A stretch of DNA of 46,726 nt from Chara braunii (GCA_003427395.1 BFEA01000233.1:2092366-2139091), one strand, 5' to 3'. Positions 19,705 through 30,712 are shown, numbered from the stretch's first letter. Numbers and translations are program-made. Notes: generated by a model not told the origin, from the letters alone.

Positions 19705-21845
19705 CTGTCGGCTCCGAAGTAACCAAAACCAAATGCTCAGGGCATGTGTACGCAAACGAACTCACACGCTCACTTCGCCGCTCCGTCCTCCCCCCTTTTG
19801 CTCACCCGCGCTCGACGTACTAATGGGGCTGCCTAAGTCCAAGTGGCGAAAGGCTCGTCTCCCTCAGGTTTTATAGGATCGCCTCTTACCGTGATCCCAG
19901 TGCTCTGAACGAGGGATCCAAATGCCTTTTTCAGACTCTGTAAAATTAAAAAAATGAAAAATTACTTTCCAAAATTTTAATAAGGCGAGTAAAATAAAAT
20001 AAAAAAAAGGGAAGGGAAACAGGTAAGTCTCGGATCACGCGACTTACCTCATAGTACTGCCATCGATAGCATGTCATTGAGCAAAACCGGATGAACCTAC
20101 TATTAGACTTAGTAAAGGTGCTCTACTACTTATATGTGTATGTGTGTGTGATCATGGGTGTGTATGCGTGTAAGAGAGTGTGAGTGTGTATGAGTGATGA
20201 ACCAAGTGGTTGAACCCGCTATTCCCATCGATAGAACGAGCATAATCGATTAAATCTACCGTTAGATCAGGGCGAATACACGTACACAAAGAACGTAAGA
20301 GAAAGAGAGACGGGGAGGGATCGATTCTCCCCATTTAAAAGGAATCTGGCTGGCATTGTGGCCAAGTATGGTGCACAAGGAGGAGGTACGTACAGGGAGG
20401 TAGGTGATTGCGTGGAAGAGGTGTGAGCAACAAGAAGAGGAAAGCAGCGGTAGAAGAAGAAGAAGAAGAAGAAGCAGGAGAAAGGGGACGAGAACTTACC
20501 TGGCACTGCTATCTACGATGGCTATGCCCCGGGCGTGGGTAGCAAGACCTTGTACTTGAGTTACTCGGGACTCGCAGCACATACCTTCGGTGTGTTTCCC
20601 GTTCACGTGGGAGAAGCGAGACATTTTGATAATCAACAGGCGAGCTTTTGCAGCACGGATCGGAGCTCGAATCGACTGCCAGCTAACGTCGTCGACGACG
20701 AGGGGAATTCTTGCGGCTGGCATCGCGATACTTCCATCACTAGGATGAACAAAATTTGAATGGATCTACTACTAGAACATGGAAATATACACTGCATCAC
20801 TAATTTGTTTGGGTGTTTGTGTGTGTGTGTGTGTGAGAGAGAGAGAAAGAAAGAGGGAGAGTTCTTCTCTTGCCTCCTCCAAGTCCACTATCTCTCCCTC
20901 ACCCTCTGGCTACGTGACCTCTCGAGAGTCTTAGCATCTACAAACTACGAGAGAGAGATAGAGAGAGAGAGAGAAAAGGGAGAGAGAAGGGGGAGGACTG
21001 TGCCAAGCTGTCCATTAGGTGACTCTGACAGATGCTACTTCGTTTCTTCTTTGCCTTTACCTTCTTGGAAATGTTTCAAGATACGCGCCCAACATTATGA
21101 CTTTCTTGCTAATGCTACTCCCGGCAAATCCCCCACCCGAAGAGCAACTGCCAAACAGATTGAACGTTGATTGTTTCATTCATACAATGCAAACCCTGCT
21201 TAACGTTATGGCGTTCGGATGAACATACCAAAAGAATATGGAAATATACGCCGCACTAGTTTGTTTGTGTGGGTGCGTAAGCGTATACACTACAGGGTGT
21301 GTGTGGCAGTATGAGAGATATATCAAGGAGAGGGGAATGGCCGCGCGAGTGAGAAAAGAAAGAAATCACGTAGTCAGAAGGAAGAATAGGTGAAGGGGAA
21401 AACTTACCTGTTCAGTCGTCGACGGTCATCACTGATGCCGTGCGTCTCCCTCTGAAGGGAAACACACCCCTTTTGCCTGTGTCTAATAAAAAATATAGCT
21501 TGTATGCGTTCATTCTTATTATTACTATTTATTATTATTATTATTATTACCATTATTATTATTATTATTATATTATTATTGTCATTATCATTATTATTAT
21601 TATTATCACATTATTATTATATAGATTCAAATCTTCATGTTACGAATATAGCCATATACGAGCAAGGAGAAACGATGTTGCGTGAAAGGAGAAGCTACAG
21701 CAAGGAAGGAGGCGAGAGTGGGTTCTCAAGGTCTGGTGAGGGTGAAGAGATACGTACTTGGTACATGAAGAGAGGTCGGCCATGGTGTTAACAGTCATGT
21801 ACATTGGTCTTCGAGAGTCGAAGTGAGCCTGTTGCCTGAACACAA
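19174..21845 (-). CDS. Candidate spliced gene, at least 7 exons, product unknown
   Basis: Inferred minus-strand exons are 21845-21758, 21482-21408, 21147-21061, 20739-20500, 20096-20048, 19937-19890 and 19704-19174. Donors read GTACGT, GTAAGT, GTAAAG, GTAAGT, GTAAGT and GTAAGA. Acceptors include CTACAG, ATTAG, GGCAG, CCTAG, GTAG, TTTTACAG and GACAG, mostly with pyrimidine-rich leads. Junction phases are 2,2,2,2,0,0 and the joined frame stays open for ~371 codons to a TAG at 19174. Introns would be 110-403 bp; one holds an ATT array and one a GAA run. The first exon starts in phase 1, so 5' exons are missing. No family recognised: a mid-section with VDDVSWQSIRAPIRAAKARL, then a Glu/Arg-rich C-terminus ending RDRSR. 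I chose acceptors partly to fit phase, so this needs transcript support. Confidence 0.42.
20100..20190 (+). repeat. GT-rich degenerate microsatellite
   Basis: tatgtgtatgtgtgtgtg followed by interrupted TGTG/GAGTG sequence, within the intron between the 240-bp and 49-bp candidate exons. A (GAA)n run at 20,455-20,475 and a GT/GA tract at 20,815-20,860 lie in neighbouring introns. Confidence 0.6.
20500..20739 (-). CDS. Largest internal exon of the candidate gene
   Basis: 240 bp, open for 79 codons in the phase required by both neighbours, bounded by TTTTGTTCATCCTAG upstream and AG|GTAAGT downstream. The encoded segment includes ARLLIIKMSRFSHV, a Cys-Cys pair, and a basic-to-hydrophobic ATHARGIAIVDSSA end. 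Composition looks like a folded globular domain rather than repeat translation. No conserved motif that I can name. Confidence 0.45.
21514..21628 (+). repeat. ATT-triplet array (first of four)
   Basis: Interrupted (ATT)n. Comparable arrays occur at about 22,088-22,145, 25,255-25,345 and 26,083-26,192. This one falls inside the first intron of the candidate gene. Confidence 0.85.
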
Positions 21846-21865
21846 CTGTAGGTAGGATAGTTGAG

Positions 21866-22150
21866 TTGAGAAGGCTGGGGCTGGGCGCCGGACAAAGAAG
21901 GGCGACCTTGGATACTGTGTTGGTATGGCCTATGGGCTTGAACATTGGCTCATCACTTCATTATACTGCTCTATTTGGATGGATTCTCGGTATTATTGTG
22001 TTCTTTGCTTGTACACAACTACTCAGACATCTGTGTGATTGTGCAACTTGTTTTTCTATATGTCATTCACACTTGTATTCCCTGCAGTATTATTATTATT
22101 ATCATTGTTATTATATTATTATTATCATTACTATTATTATTACGATTTAA
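21866..22150. repeat. Duplicated segment ending in ATT array, copy 1
   Basis: From ~21,890 this segment matches 25,065-25,345 at a level I judge by eye to be roughly two-thirds to three-quarters identity. Shared landmarks include ctt-gatgga ttct, gca-acttg-tttt-c-tat and t-acact--tattcc, and both run into an ATT array. On the minus strand both read GH-x2-T-x2-KVA. It is an old dispersed or segmental repeat; copy 1 lies just upstream of the candidate gene. Confidence 0.55.
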
Positions 22151-22209
22151 TTATTTATCTGTGCAATCAGACTCGCATACTTCTTCACTTCGCATGCATA
22201 CAAACAGAT

Positions 22210-22527
22210 GGCGATTCACATTGGCGCATAGCGCCGAACTTAAAACTCAGAGATATGGAAACCAAGAACACAGTTCAGGTGCAAACTCGCTTCAAATGGC
22301 TATGGTGCATCAACACCCATACCTCACGACTCTCATCACTGTGTCCAACACCACTATTGGCTCACACTGGCGATTCACATTGGCGCATAGCGCCCAACTT
22401 AAAACTCAGAGATATGGAAACCAAGAACACAGTTCAGGTGCAAACTCGCTTCAAATGGTTATGGTGCATCAACACCCATACCTCACGACTCTCATCACTG
22501 TGTCCAACACCACTGTTGGCTCACACT
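22210..22527 (+). repeat. 159 bp tandem duplication
   Basis: Two head-to-tail units (22210-22368 and 22369-22527) differing at about three positions (ccg/ccc, ggct/ggtt, ctat/ctgt). The high identity means the duplication is much younger than most repeats in the window. Confidence 0.92.
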
Positions 22528-23150
22528 TCCTAGATACCCCACGCACGCACTTTGTAACACACACACACGCATACACACCTATCACTAACTACGGCAGCTA
22601 AGGCTGCCAACTAACACTAACTACAAGCAGCTTTGGCTGCACTAACTCTCCTTCAGCCCACTTCGACTTCAGGCCTCTGCAGACCACCTCACACAAGTCA
22701 CTGTGGCAGCGCTTCTGCAGGACTTCCGCGGGAATGAATGAATGGCGGTGTGCTGCCTCTTGATTTGTACTTCTGTAACTCGTTGGTCTACCTCTTTCCA
22801 TCGGCCCATGGTACACACAGTCCCTAATGCTACTTGCTGGGCTGGACGGAGACTGACTGGACCGGTACCGCTGACTGCATGGGTTTGCACCGCAGACTCA
22901 TTGCAGTCGCATCGCCAACATACTAAGGCTGGCTCCGCCACTTGGCCACTTGCCTCTGCCTACATGCGAGACAAACCTCGAAAGGCCACTTCCGGGACCT
23001 TCCGAAAGTCCGTGGATTTGGCCTTTCGGGTATTGTTGCAGCCGCGACCTTGACCTTTCAGAAAGCCTATAGCTTCAACCTCTGCCGAGCTATGACCCCT
23101 ATTTGATAGACCTACAGGCCAAACCCCTACATCTACACAGACCTACGACT
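22528..23150. other. No gene assigned
   Basis: GC-richer non-repetitive sequence. Overlapping open frames exist on both strands (minus 22,669-22,941, plus 22,742-23,053) without recognisable domains. A small inverted repeat, ggaccttccgaaagtcc, lies near 22,998. Confidence 0.35.
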
Positions 23151-25060
23151 GACAAACGAACAAACAGACAGGGAACGGATAGACAGAAAACGACAAACAG
23201 ATAAACGGACCGTGACAGACAAACATAGAAGAGACAGAAAGTGACACACTGACACGCAGAGTCATAGTGACAGTCACATAAGGACAACATACACAAGTGG
23301 CATGCCGACACTGTGACACATACGCAAATGCTATGACACATACGCAGACGGATGTTGTGACATGGACAGGTACCGCGACACACGCAGTGTATCACACCGG
23401 GACACAAACACTGTGACGTGCAAACACAGTGACACTGTGAGACACACAAAGAGACATAGTGAAACAGGCACACAGACGCACTGTGACGCACGTAGTCACA
23501 GCGACACGCACAAACAACAGCGAACACAGTCACATCGTGACACGCACACATGCACAGTAAAAACACAGTCACAAAGTGACAGCCACGCACACACACAGAA
23601 AGAGAGAAAGAAAGACAGATAGACAAACGGACAAACAGACAGACAGATAAACAGGCAGGGAGACTTAACTGGGGCACCATGGCTCTTCTTCGTCTGATCT
23701 CCCTCTTCCTCGTCTGTGTATGGGATTGGCGCATTCCTCCTGTGTGAGCGCCTGACACCTTCATACCCTGCGATGATGAAGATGTATGCTTGGTCTGTAG
23801 TACGACGTTGATTGGTCTGATCATTAGTATTTTGGTGCTTCGCTGCGCTATCATGTACTATGTGAGAGAGGTCGGTTCTTGTTCTGGTCCGCACCGTTAT
23901 GGTTTGCGACATGCACCGTGTCACACATATGCACAGTGACACATACATAGTGTCACACACACAGAGAGTGATGCTTTCACGCGCAGTGACACGGTCACAC
24001 ACACACACACACACATACTGTGACACAGTGTACTGTCAGGGTGACATAGGCAAGCAACATTCAAAAAGGCAGACTGGACAGACGAACAGAATACGTGGAC
24101 GTAAGGAGACAAACAGACAGTCTGAGACAAACAGACCATTGGAGACCAACAGACGGACAAGCAGACAAGCATCGATGGAAAGACAAACAGAGACTTAGCA
24201 GACAAGAAGACAAACATCAACAGAAAGACAAACAGAGACTAGCGGGTAAACAGACATACATCAACAGAACCGTATCAGACAACGGCCAGGCGAAAGACAG
24301 AATCAAACAAAACAGCCTGGTACAGACAAATGAACCATCTGACAAATGGTCTGACACAGACAAATACAAACGAAAATAGTCAGACACAGAGCACAGTGAG
24401 AAAACACACAATGACACTGTGCACACACAGACACAGTAACACACTCAAATACACTGTCACGCTGTGACACACGCACGGTCACAGTCACACACAGACGGAA
24501 AGAGGCACGTACACAGACGAAACTGAATGCTCGCACAGACGGTATGACATGGTCACAGAAACACCTACACATTCACTCGCACACGGTCACGAGGTGACGT
24601 GGTCACACTGCGAAAGTCTCACATTAACACATACCTAGTGAAGGCGTAGAGTCCCGTTGACGCGGACGCTGTAACATACAGATACACTGTGACAGACACA
24701 CAGTCTCACGGTGAGATAGTCACAGGGTAAACGGTCGCAGCAACGCATACGCAGATAATACAGGTGCACCATGTCACATGGATGAACAGTGACACAGTCA
24801 CACTGATACATACACGGTGACGAAGATACGCTGCGACACGCACGGGGAGAGACACAGACATGGATCAGCAAGACTGAGAAAAAGACGAACAGGCAATGGT
24901 CATGCACAGACATACAGTTACGCAGTCACGGTAGCTTGACACCAATGCTATGACGTACACAGAGATGGTAATACTAGCAAACCCCGTGACACATACGCAG
25001 TCGTGGCAGCGATCGTACGTACACAACAACACGCTTACACAAATACGTCAGAGCGCTGGG
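23150..25060. repeat. CA/GACA-rich degenerate repeat field
   Basis: About 1.9 kb dominated by variants of cacagtgacac, gacagacaaacagac and cacacacac. It is interrupted at ~23,645-23,905 by an unrelated non-repetitive island. Long Cys/Val/Ser-rich open frames on the minus strand here are products of the repeat. Confidence 0.8.
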
Positions 25061-25064
25061 AGCC

Positions 25065-25345
25065 AGACAGATAAAAGCAACCTTGAATGTTGTGCTGATG
25101 TGGCCCATGGTCGCGAGCGTTGGCTCGTTGTTCCTTTGTGTTGCCCTATTTTGATGGATTCTAAGGGCTAATGCGCTTGACCTATACTCCTCTACTAGGG
25201 AATTCATGTGATTTCGCAACTTGGTTTTCGTATATACCGTTTACACTCATATTCCTCATTATTATTTTTATTATTATTATTCTTATTATTCTTATTCTTA
25301 TTCTTATTCTTATTCTTATTATTATTATTATTATTATTAGTATGA
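25065..25345. repeat. Duplicated segment ending in ATT array, copy 2
   Basis: Diverged counterpart of 21,866-22,150, with the same order of landmarks and an ATT/CTT-triplet array at its end. The two copies flank the GACA field and the 159-bp duplication. Confidence 0.55.
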
Positions 25346-26518
25346 CTACTACTGTTGGTATTATTATTCCGGTGGCTTGTGATTCCAGCCGGCCTCGTGC
25401 CCGCCCTAAGTGAAGATGGGCCTGAATATCTGCTAAAAGCGCTTGGCCCTGCATTTTCCAATAAGGTTCTCAGACACTTGCTGCACACTAGTTGGTCAAA
25501 GTGCAAACTGGCGCTGCGTCCTGGGTCCTTCTAGAAGGAGCCGCTGCATCAGATAATTGAAACCAGGACAAAGGTTGTTATAACCTGGGCACACGTAGCC
25601 ATTGGGGATGACTCATTACAAAGTGGCTGCGAACCACTAGGAACGCAACATTGACACCACATCAGCGCGCAGGCACAAGGTGGCGTGAGCCGCAGACCGG
25701 ACAGTTGGGCACTAGCAGGCTATAATTAGGCATGCTAGGTAGTAAGCGTGAGTCCTCACACGTGGCAAATAGGCACGAACGGCGGGTTGTTAGTGGTTAT
25801 GAAGAAGCATGAGGAACAGGTAGCCTGCGTATGCGTACGTGAATATATGGGACATCCAAGGTCCCAGTTGGATGGAAGTGTGCTATGAGTTTGCACGGAC
25901 AAATTGTTGGGATACAGCGATTGGGGGAGAGAGAGCCTGTTGAGTGTTGGGCGCCATAGCCATGTTCAAAGAAAGGCCAAATCGGACGGTGTTCCTCACT
26001 AGATCTCTTAGCCTCTGAGTTATGTTGATACTTTATGCTAAAATCAAAATGTCACTATTCTATCATGGCCGGTTGTTATTTAGTGTTATTATTGTTGCTG
26101 CTACTATTCGTCATTATTTTATTTATATTTTATTACTATTTTATTACTTTATTTATTATTATTATTACCATTATTATTGGCTTATTACTATTACTAATGC
26201 TTGGGGGCAGCACATGACAAATAAAAGAGTCAGGAATGGGAGAGATGCGGGGTGTTGAGAAGGGAAAGCCATACGGAACCTAACTCCTTCACCCTTGTCT
26301 CTGCTCCCATGCTTAAACCTCGTGCGTACCAATCTTTCAAAAGCAAATGTGAAATTGATGCTCTTAGTTGCATGTTGAAATTAAACCTGGAACACCGAAG
26401 GACTCCAACCCGGTGTTTGGTCAACTAGGTCTATCTAAATGACAAGGCGATTTTGGGAGCTCTGCCGGAGTTCAGGCGGAACTATGGAGGCAGGGAACCA
26501 TGAGGTACGCGCGCGCTT
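25346..26518. other. No gene seen; contains fourth ATT array
   Basis: Non-repetitive apart from the interrupted ATT array at 26,083-26,192. No domain, RNA gene or splice pair identified. Confidence 0.4.
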
Positions 26519-26558
26519 TAACCTAAACCTTAAGCCCTAAACCCTAAACCTATAACCT
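26519..26558 (+). repeat. Short interstitial telomere-like sequence
   Basis: Degenerate run containing two perfect consecutive CCCTAAA units with partial units on both sides (cctaaacc, cctataacc). CCCTAAA/TTTAGGG is the plant-type telomere repeat, supporting a green-lineage host. Confidence 0.6.
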
Positions 26559-27098
26559 CAGGGGACTACCTATGACAATGTTAATAGAGAGAGTACTTTG
26601 AGTCAAGGGTCCTTCAGGGCTAAACCCGAAGACAAAAAGGAAAACAATAATGCTTGAGTAAGGGAAGAAAGGCATGATCTGACTGGGTGTGTCTAACTGT
26701 TGTTTGTAAACATAGCGAGAACGAGAAGTGTCGAGTCACTGTCTCGCTACGTGAATGTTTATTTTGGGGATGTGGTGGCCAGGGGGATTAACTTCGGGCA
26801 GTCTTTCCTCGCTTATAGGTCACCTGACCATGTGATAAGAGAGGTGGATCAAAGTGGACTGCATAGCTTATGCATGATATGATCAGATAGTGAGATGATG
26901 GATTGCCTCAACAAACCCTTACCCTATGACTGACCTATGTCTACGTACTCTCAAAAGTTCAAACTAACCCAGTCGGGGATCAGGCGGACGATTTTAAAGA
27001 CATGAGGTACAAGTCTCGTATGACCTACCCGCGTGATCTTAAAGGCTTTCGGACGGTCCAGGGCTCAAAAGGGCGTCAAGGGCAATGATAAGAACAAA

Positions 27099-28203
27099 GG
27101 TGATAAGAGTAAGCGAGGCTCCTAGGAAGCCTGCCTTATCACCATAATGATGAGAACAAGGTGATAAGAGTAAGCGAGGCTCCGAGAAGCCTGCCTTATC
27201 ACCATAATGATGAGGATAAGGTGATAAGAATTAGCGAGACTCCGAGANNNNNNNNNNNNNNNNNNNNNNNNNNNNNNNNNNNNNNNNNNNNNNNNNNNNN
27301 NNNNNNNNNNNNNNNNNNNNNNNNNNNNNNNNNNNNNNNNNNNNNNNNNNNNNNNNNNNNNNNNNNNNNNNNNNNNNNNNNNNNNNNNNNNNNNNNNNNN
27401 NNNNNNNNNNNNNNNNNNNNNNNNNNNNNNNNNNNNNNNNNNNNNNNNNNNNNNNNNNNNNNNNNNNNNNNNNNNNNNNNNNNNNNNNNNNNNNNNNNNN
27501 NNNNNNNAGGAGCGAGGTTCCGAGAAGCCTGTCTTACCACTATAATAACTAAAGAACAATGTGGTAAGAGGAGCGAGGCTCCGAGAAGCCTGCCTTACCA
27601 CTATAATAACTAAGAACAAGTGTGGTAAGAGGAGCGAGGCTCCGAGAAGCTTGCCTTATCACAATGATGTCTTTAACAAGGTGATAAGAGTAGCAAGGCT
27701 CCGAGAAACCTGCCTTATCATGATGATGTTTCTAAACAAGGTGATAAGAGTAGCGAGGCTCCGAGAAGCCTCCCTTATCACAACGATGTCTTTAACAAAG
27801 TGATAAGAGTAGCGAGGCTCCGAGAAGCCTGCCTTATCAGAATAGTGTCTCTAACAAGGTGATAAGAGTAGTGAGGCTCCGAGAAGCCTGCCTTATCACT
27901 ATAATAAGAAGAACCAGGTGATAAGAGTGAGCGAGGCTCCGATAAGCCTGCCTAATCACTATACGGATAAAGAATAATGTGATAAGAGTAGCGAGGCTCT
28001 GAGAAGTCTACCTTATCACTATAATGAAAAAGAACAAGTGTGATAAGAGTAGCGAGACTCCGAAAAGTCTGCCTTATCACCATAATGATAAGAATAATGT
28101 GATAAGAGTAGTGAGGCTCCGAAAAGTCTGCCTTCTCACTATAATAAAAAAAAACAAGTGTGATAAGAGCAGCGAGGCTCCGAGAAGCCCGCCTTATTAC
28201 CAT
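27099..28203 (+). repeat. Hairpin satellite, ~60 bp units
   Basis: Fifteen visible full or partial units at 59-61 bp spacing; intact unit starts include 27100, 27161, 27561, 27622, 27681, 27741, 27800, 27859, 27918, 27979, 28040, 28099 and 28160. Each is a nested inverted repeat: outer GTGATAAG/CTTATCAC, inner AGGCT/AGCCT around CCGAGA, with a ~17-nt AT-rich spacer between units. Arms co-vary in places: GTGGTAAG/CTTACCAC at 27561-27601 and AGACT/AGTCT at 28055-28070. Some units have one mismatch (for example ctaatcac in the 27918 unit). No open frame carries a domain; the repetitive minus-strand translation follows from the array. Confidence 0.9.
27248..27507. other. Assembly gap (260 N)
   Basis: Run of N inside the satellite. 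If the length is real it would hold about four further units; a gap in a tandem array often hides more. Confidence 0.99.
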
Positions 28204-30287
28204 ATGACCTTGTTCTAATGCAGGACGGTGAATTGGAGAAGTAAGACCCTAGAGGTCTTCCCTATCACAAGTAGACGATGAAAAGATCATGAACGGTCTA
28301 CCATATTACTACTAATCTCAAAAAAATTGGACCAATCAATTACGAACAGACTGCTTCAGATTCTATTGAAGAGAGGATAGTGAGATCTTGACCCTGAGCG
28401 ACTTATCACTCTATCTTGAAACTTCTGATTTGTTTTCTATCATGTGATTCTTCTCCAAGATGAATTGACGACATTGTTTGTGCTTGCCAGGGAAAGAACC
28501 AAGAAAAAGGGTTGTGATAAACAATCTTAAAAAAGAACTTATGCAGGATCACTGGGCCGGAAGAGTTGGGGATGAACTTTGTTCGTTACCGAAACTCATA
28601 AGGCAACAAGTCTGACAGTTAGGTAAGGATAGAGGCTAGACAGTGAGTCACCTATGAGCATTGATCTCTAGGTCACAAGTCTAGAAGGGATCTTCTAGAC
28701 CCCAGCATAGGAAAAATGATGTTAAGTTTCTTTCGGGTTGTGTTGTGTCTACAATTTTCGTCACTCTTGGGAAAGATTACGGAAGAAAACCGTAAGGAAC
28801 TGCAATTTTGTTATCATTGGATAACAGATCGGTAAAAATCCGACTTAACCTCCACATGGCTTGATACCCACACCTAAGACAAAACCTAAAAGGGAAACAG
28901 ACAGATTTTCCCCTATATCTTAGCCTAAATTCTCCAAATCATCTCTCAAAGGTCTTTGAAAAGGTGAACGGTTGGGTAATAGGCGTCAGGAGTAGGAAGG
29001 AGTGTTGTTTTCAAGGTTTTGGGGAGTGGGGGACTTGCTATGAATGCGTAAAAGGTTGACGCTTTTACCGCATTCTGTGTTTTGCATTTGTATGCGTGTA
29101 TGTGTTTTCTTGCATCTGCACAGGTAGTGGGCAGTGAACTGTCTTTTCTGAACTTTAAGGTCACCTGGGATATTCGGACACAGGACACCACAATTGTGAA
29201 AGTGAGGTCCACCGCTCATTCGCTCCCCTTATATACATATGTACTTATATATGTCATTGAAAAAGCTCATACTCTTGTCTGAGCTTAGGAAGATTATTGT
29301 TTAGGATTCTGTCGAAATCTTGAGAAATGAGAGATTACAAAAGGGCTTAGACTTTGACATTTCTCGTATGGTCAACAAAGAGGCATAGACTCATTAGTAA
29401 AGATAGCTAAAGTGTGAGAGACTGTCCAGGAAGGTCGACCTGATAATATAGTCGGTCCGGTGAGGTTAGCACATCGGGGCACGATTTGCAAGTCAGTCTC
29501 AAGGCGTTCTACCGCGCGTATGCCTATGCTAATGGGATCGAGAAAACGCCCTCGGCTGGCCTACCTCTGCGGTTGCATGTAAAAGTCTTTGCACGTGGGT
29601 CGGTAACTCAACAGGGATACACCCACCTAAGGGATGGTGACAGCTCCCGCGGGAGGTAAGTTGTACCTCACGGGATCTCTAACCTATCGTTGGGATTCAC
29701 GAGAGGTATAACACGCACGCACGGTCGGAGTTGTGTTTTGCTAAGATGACCTAAGACTCTTGCGTGACACGACCGTGAGGTCCGACATAAGAATTACTTT
29801 ACGTCTGCGTGTGAGACCGCCGCGCACGACAGCGTGAATATAGTTCAGAGGAGGAGGAGGAAGCGCGAGGTTACAGCTCCCATACGAGGCCATACCCACG
29901 CCACTCACTCAGTAGTTGGCACTAGAGAACTCCATCACCGACTAAGATGGAGTACTTCCAAAAGAAGTTTGAGGCGCGCTATGACGCCCCAAGTCTCTCT
30001 TCTCCTCCGTATTACCCCAGAGCACCTACTACCCTTGCGACGAGTAGGGCCTTAATGTCAATCCCTTCACCTTCTATCCCATGTACAACTTTTCCCACTC
30101 CTCATCTCCGTGACTGTACTATTTTTTGTATTTTCTTTCTTCTCACAATTCTTCAACTCGAGTTCATGGTAATCGTCTATATCTTGTATAAGCGCGAATT
30201 TGCTCTGATTTTCTAAGTTTTTTTCTTGTCTTGACTTTGCAGTCCATTCCATAGCGTCCTTGGCTCGAGAATTTGAATACCTTAAGG
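28204..30287. other. No confident gene
   Basis: The first ~130 bp contain decayed satellite-like pieces (gtaagaccctagaggtcttccctatcac). The rest is non-repetitive. A plus-strand frame from ATG 29947 (context CTAAGATGG) begins MEYFQKKFEARYDAPS and is open for 89 codons, but the second half is hydrophobic AT-rich sequence and no domain is visible. Confidence 0.4.
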
Positions 30288-30321
30288 TCGGGGATGTAGG
30301 TTCCTCGTGAACCAGACCACT
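30288..30321 (+). repeat. 34 bp sequence shared with 14,695
   Basis: Same sequence and orientation as 14,695-14,728 with one mismatch. Here it lies ~2 kb beyond the 3' end of the gypsy pol region in that element's direction, so it could mark the outer edge of its 3' LTR. The second LTR was not found. Confidence 0.5.
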
Positions 30322-30541
30322 TATCGACCACCAAATAAATTTAAAATTCTTTAAGGAGGATTTATTATCAGTTTCTCCATTCACGACTTGGCTTTGACTT
30401 TCTATTGTCTTGCAATCGAAATTCTCTCCTTGATGTCTTCAGTGGAAAAGTCACCTCGCTTCTCACTTTTGATAATGCTTTCTGGGGTATCATTGATCTG
30501 CTCCTATGGACACTCGTCGTCAGTAGTATCAAGGGTGAGGC

Positions 30542-30712
30542 ATACCAAACCCTTTTCTTGTTATCTGGCTTGAGTGAGAGGTTTTCTCAACTTCTCAAGC
30601 AACTCAGGGGATACCAAACCCCGTTCTCTTTTTCTCTGGTCTGAGCGAGACGTGCCTTCAACTTCTCAACTATATAAAGGGGGAGACCAAACCCTTTTAT
30701 TTTTCTCTGACC
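30542..30712 (+). repeat. ~70 bp tandem repeat, 2.5 copies
   Basis: Units starting ataccaaaccc (30542, 30611, and a partial near 30685), each followed by a T/C-rich stretch, ctgg-(t/c)tgag-gaga and caacttctcaa. Confidence 0.65.

Noticed and set aside
23099-24913. Cys/Val-rich minus-strand open frames looking like secreted cysteine-rich proteins
   Set aside because: They are translations of CACA/GTGACA repeats; composition and periodicity follow the DNA repeat.
27122-28203. Repeated minus-strand peptide frames across the 60 bp satellite
   Set aside because: The frame is maintained by the array, crosses the N gap, and has no start or domain; the hairpin structure explains the repetition better.
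27099-28203. CRISPR-like array
   Set aside because: Spacers are short, AT-rich and similar to one another, and the context is eukaryotic; it is a satellite.
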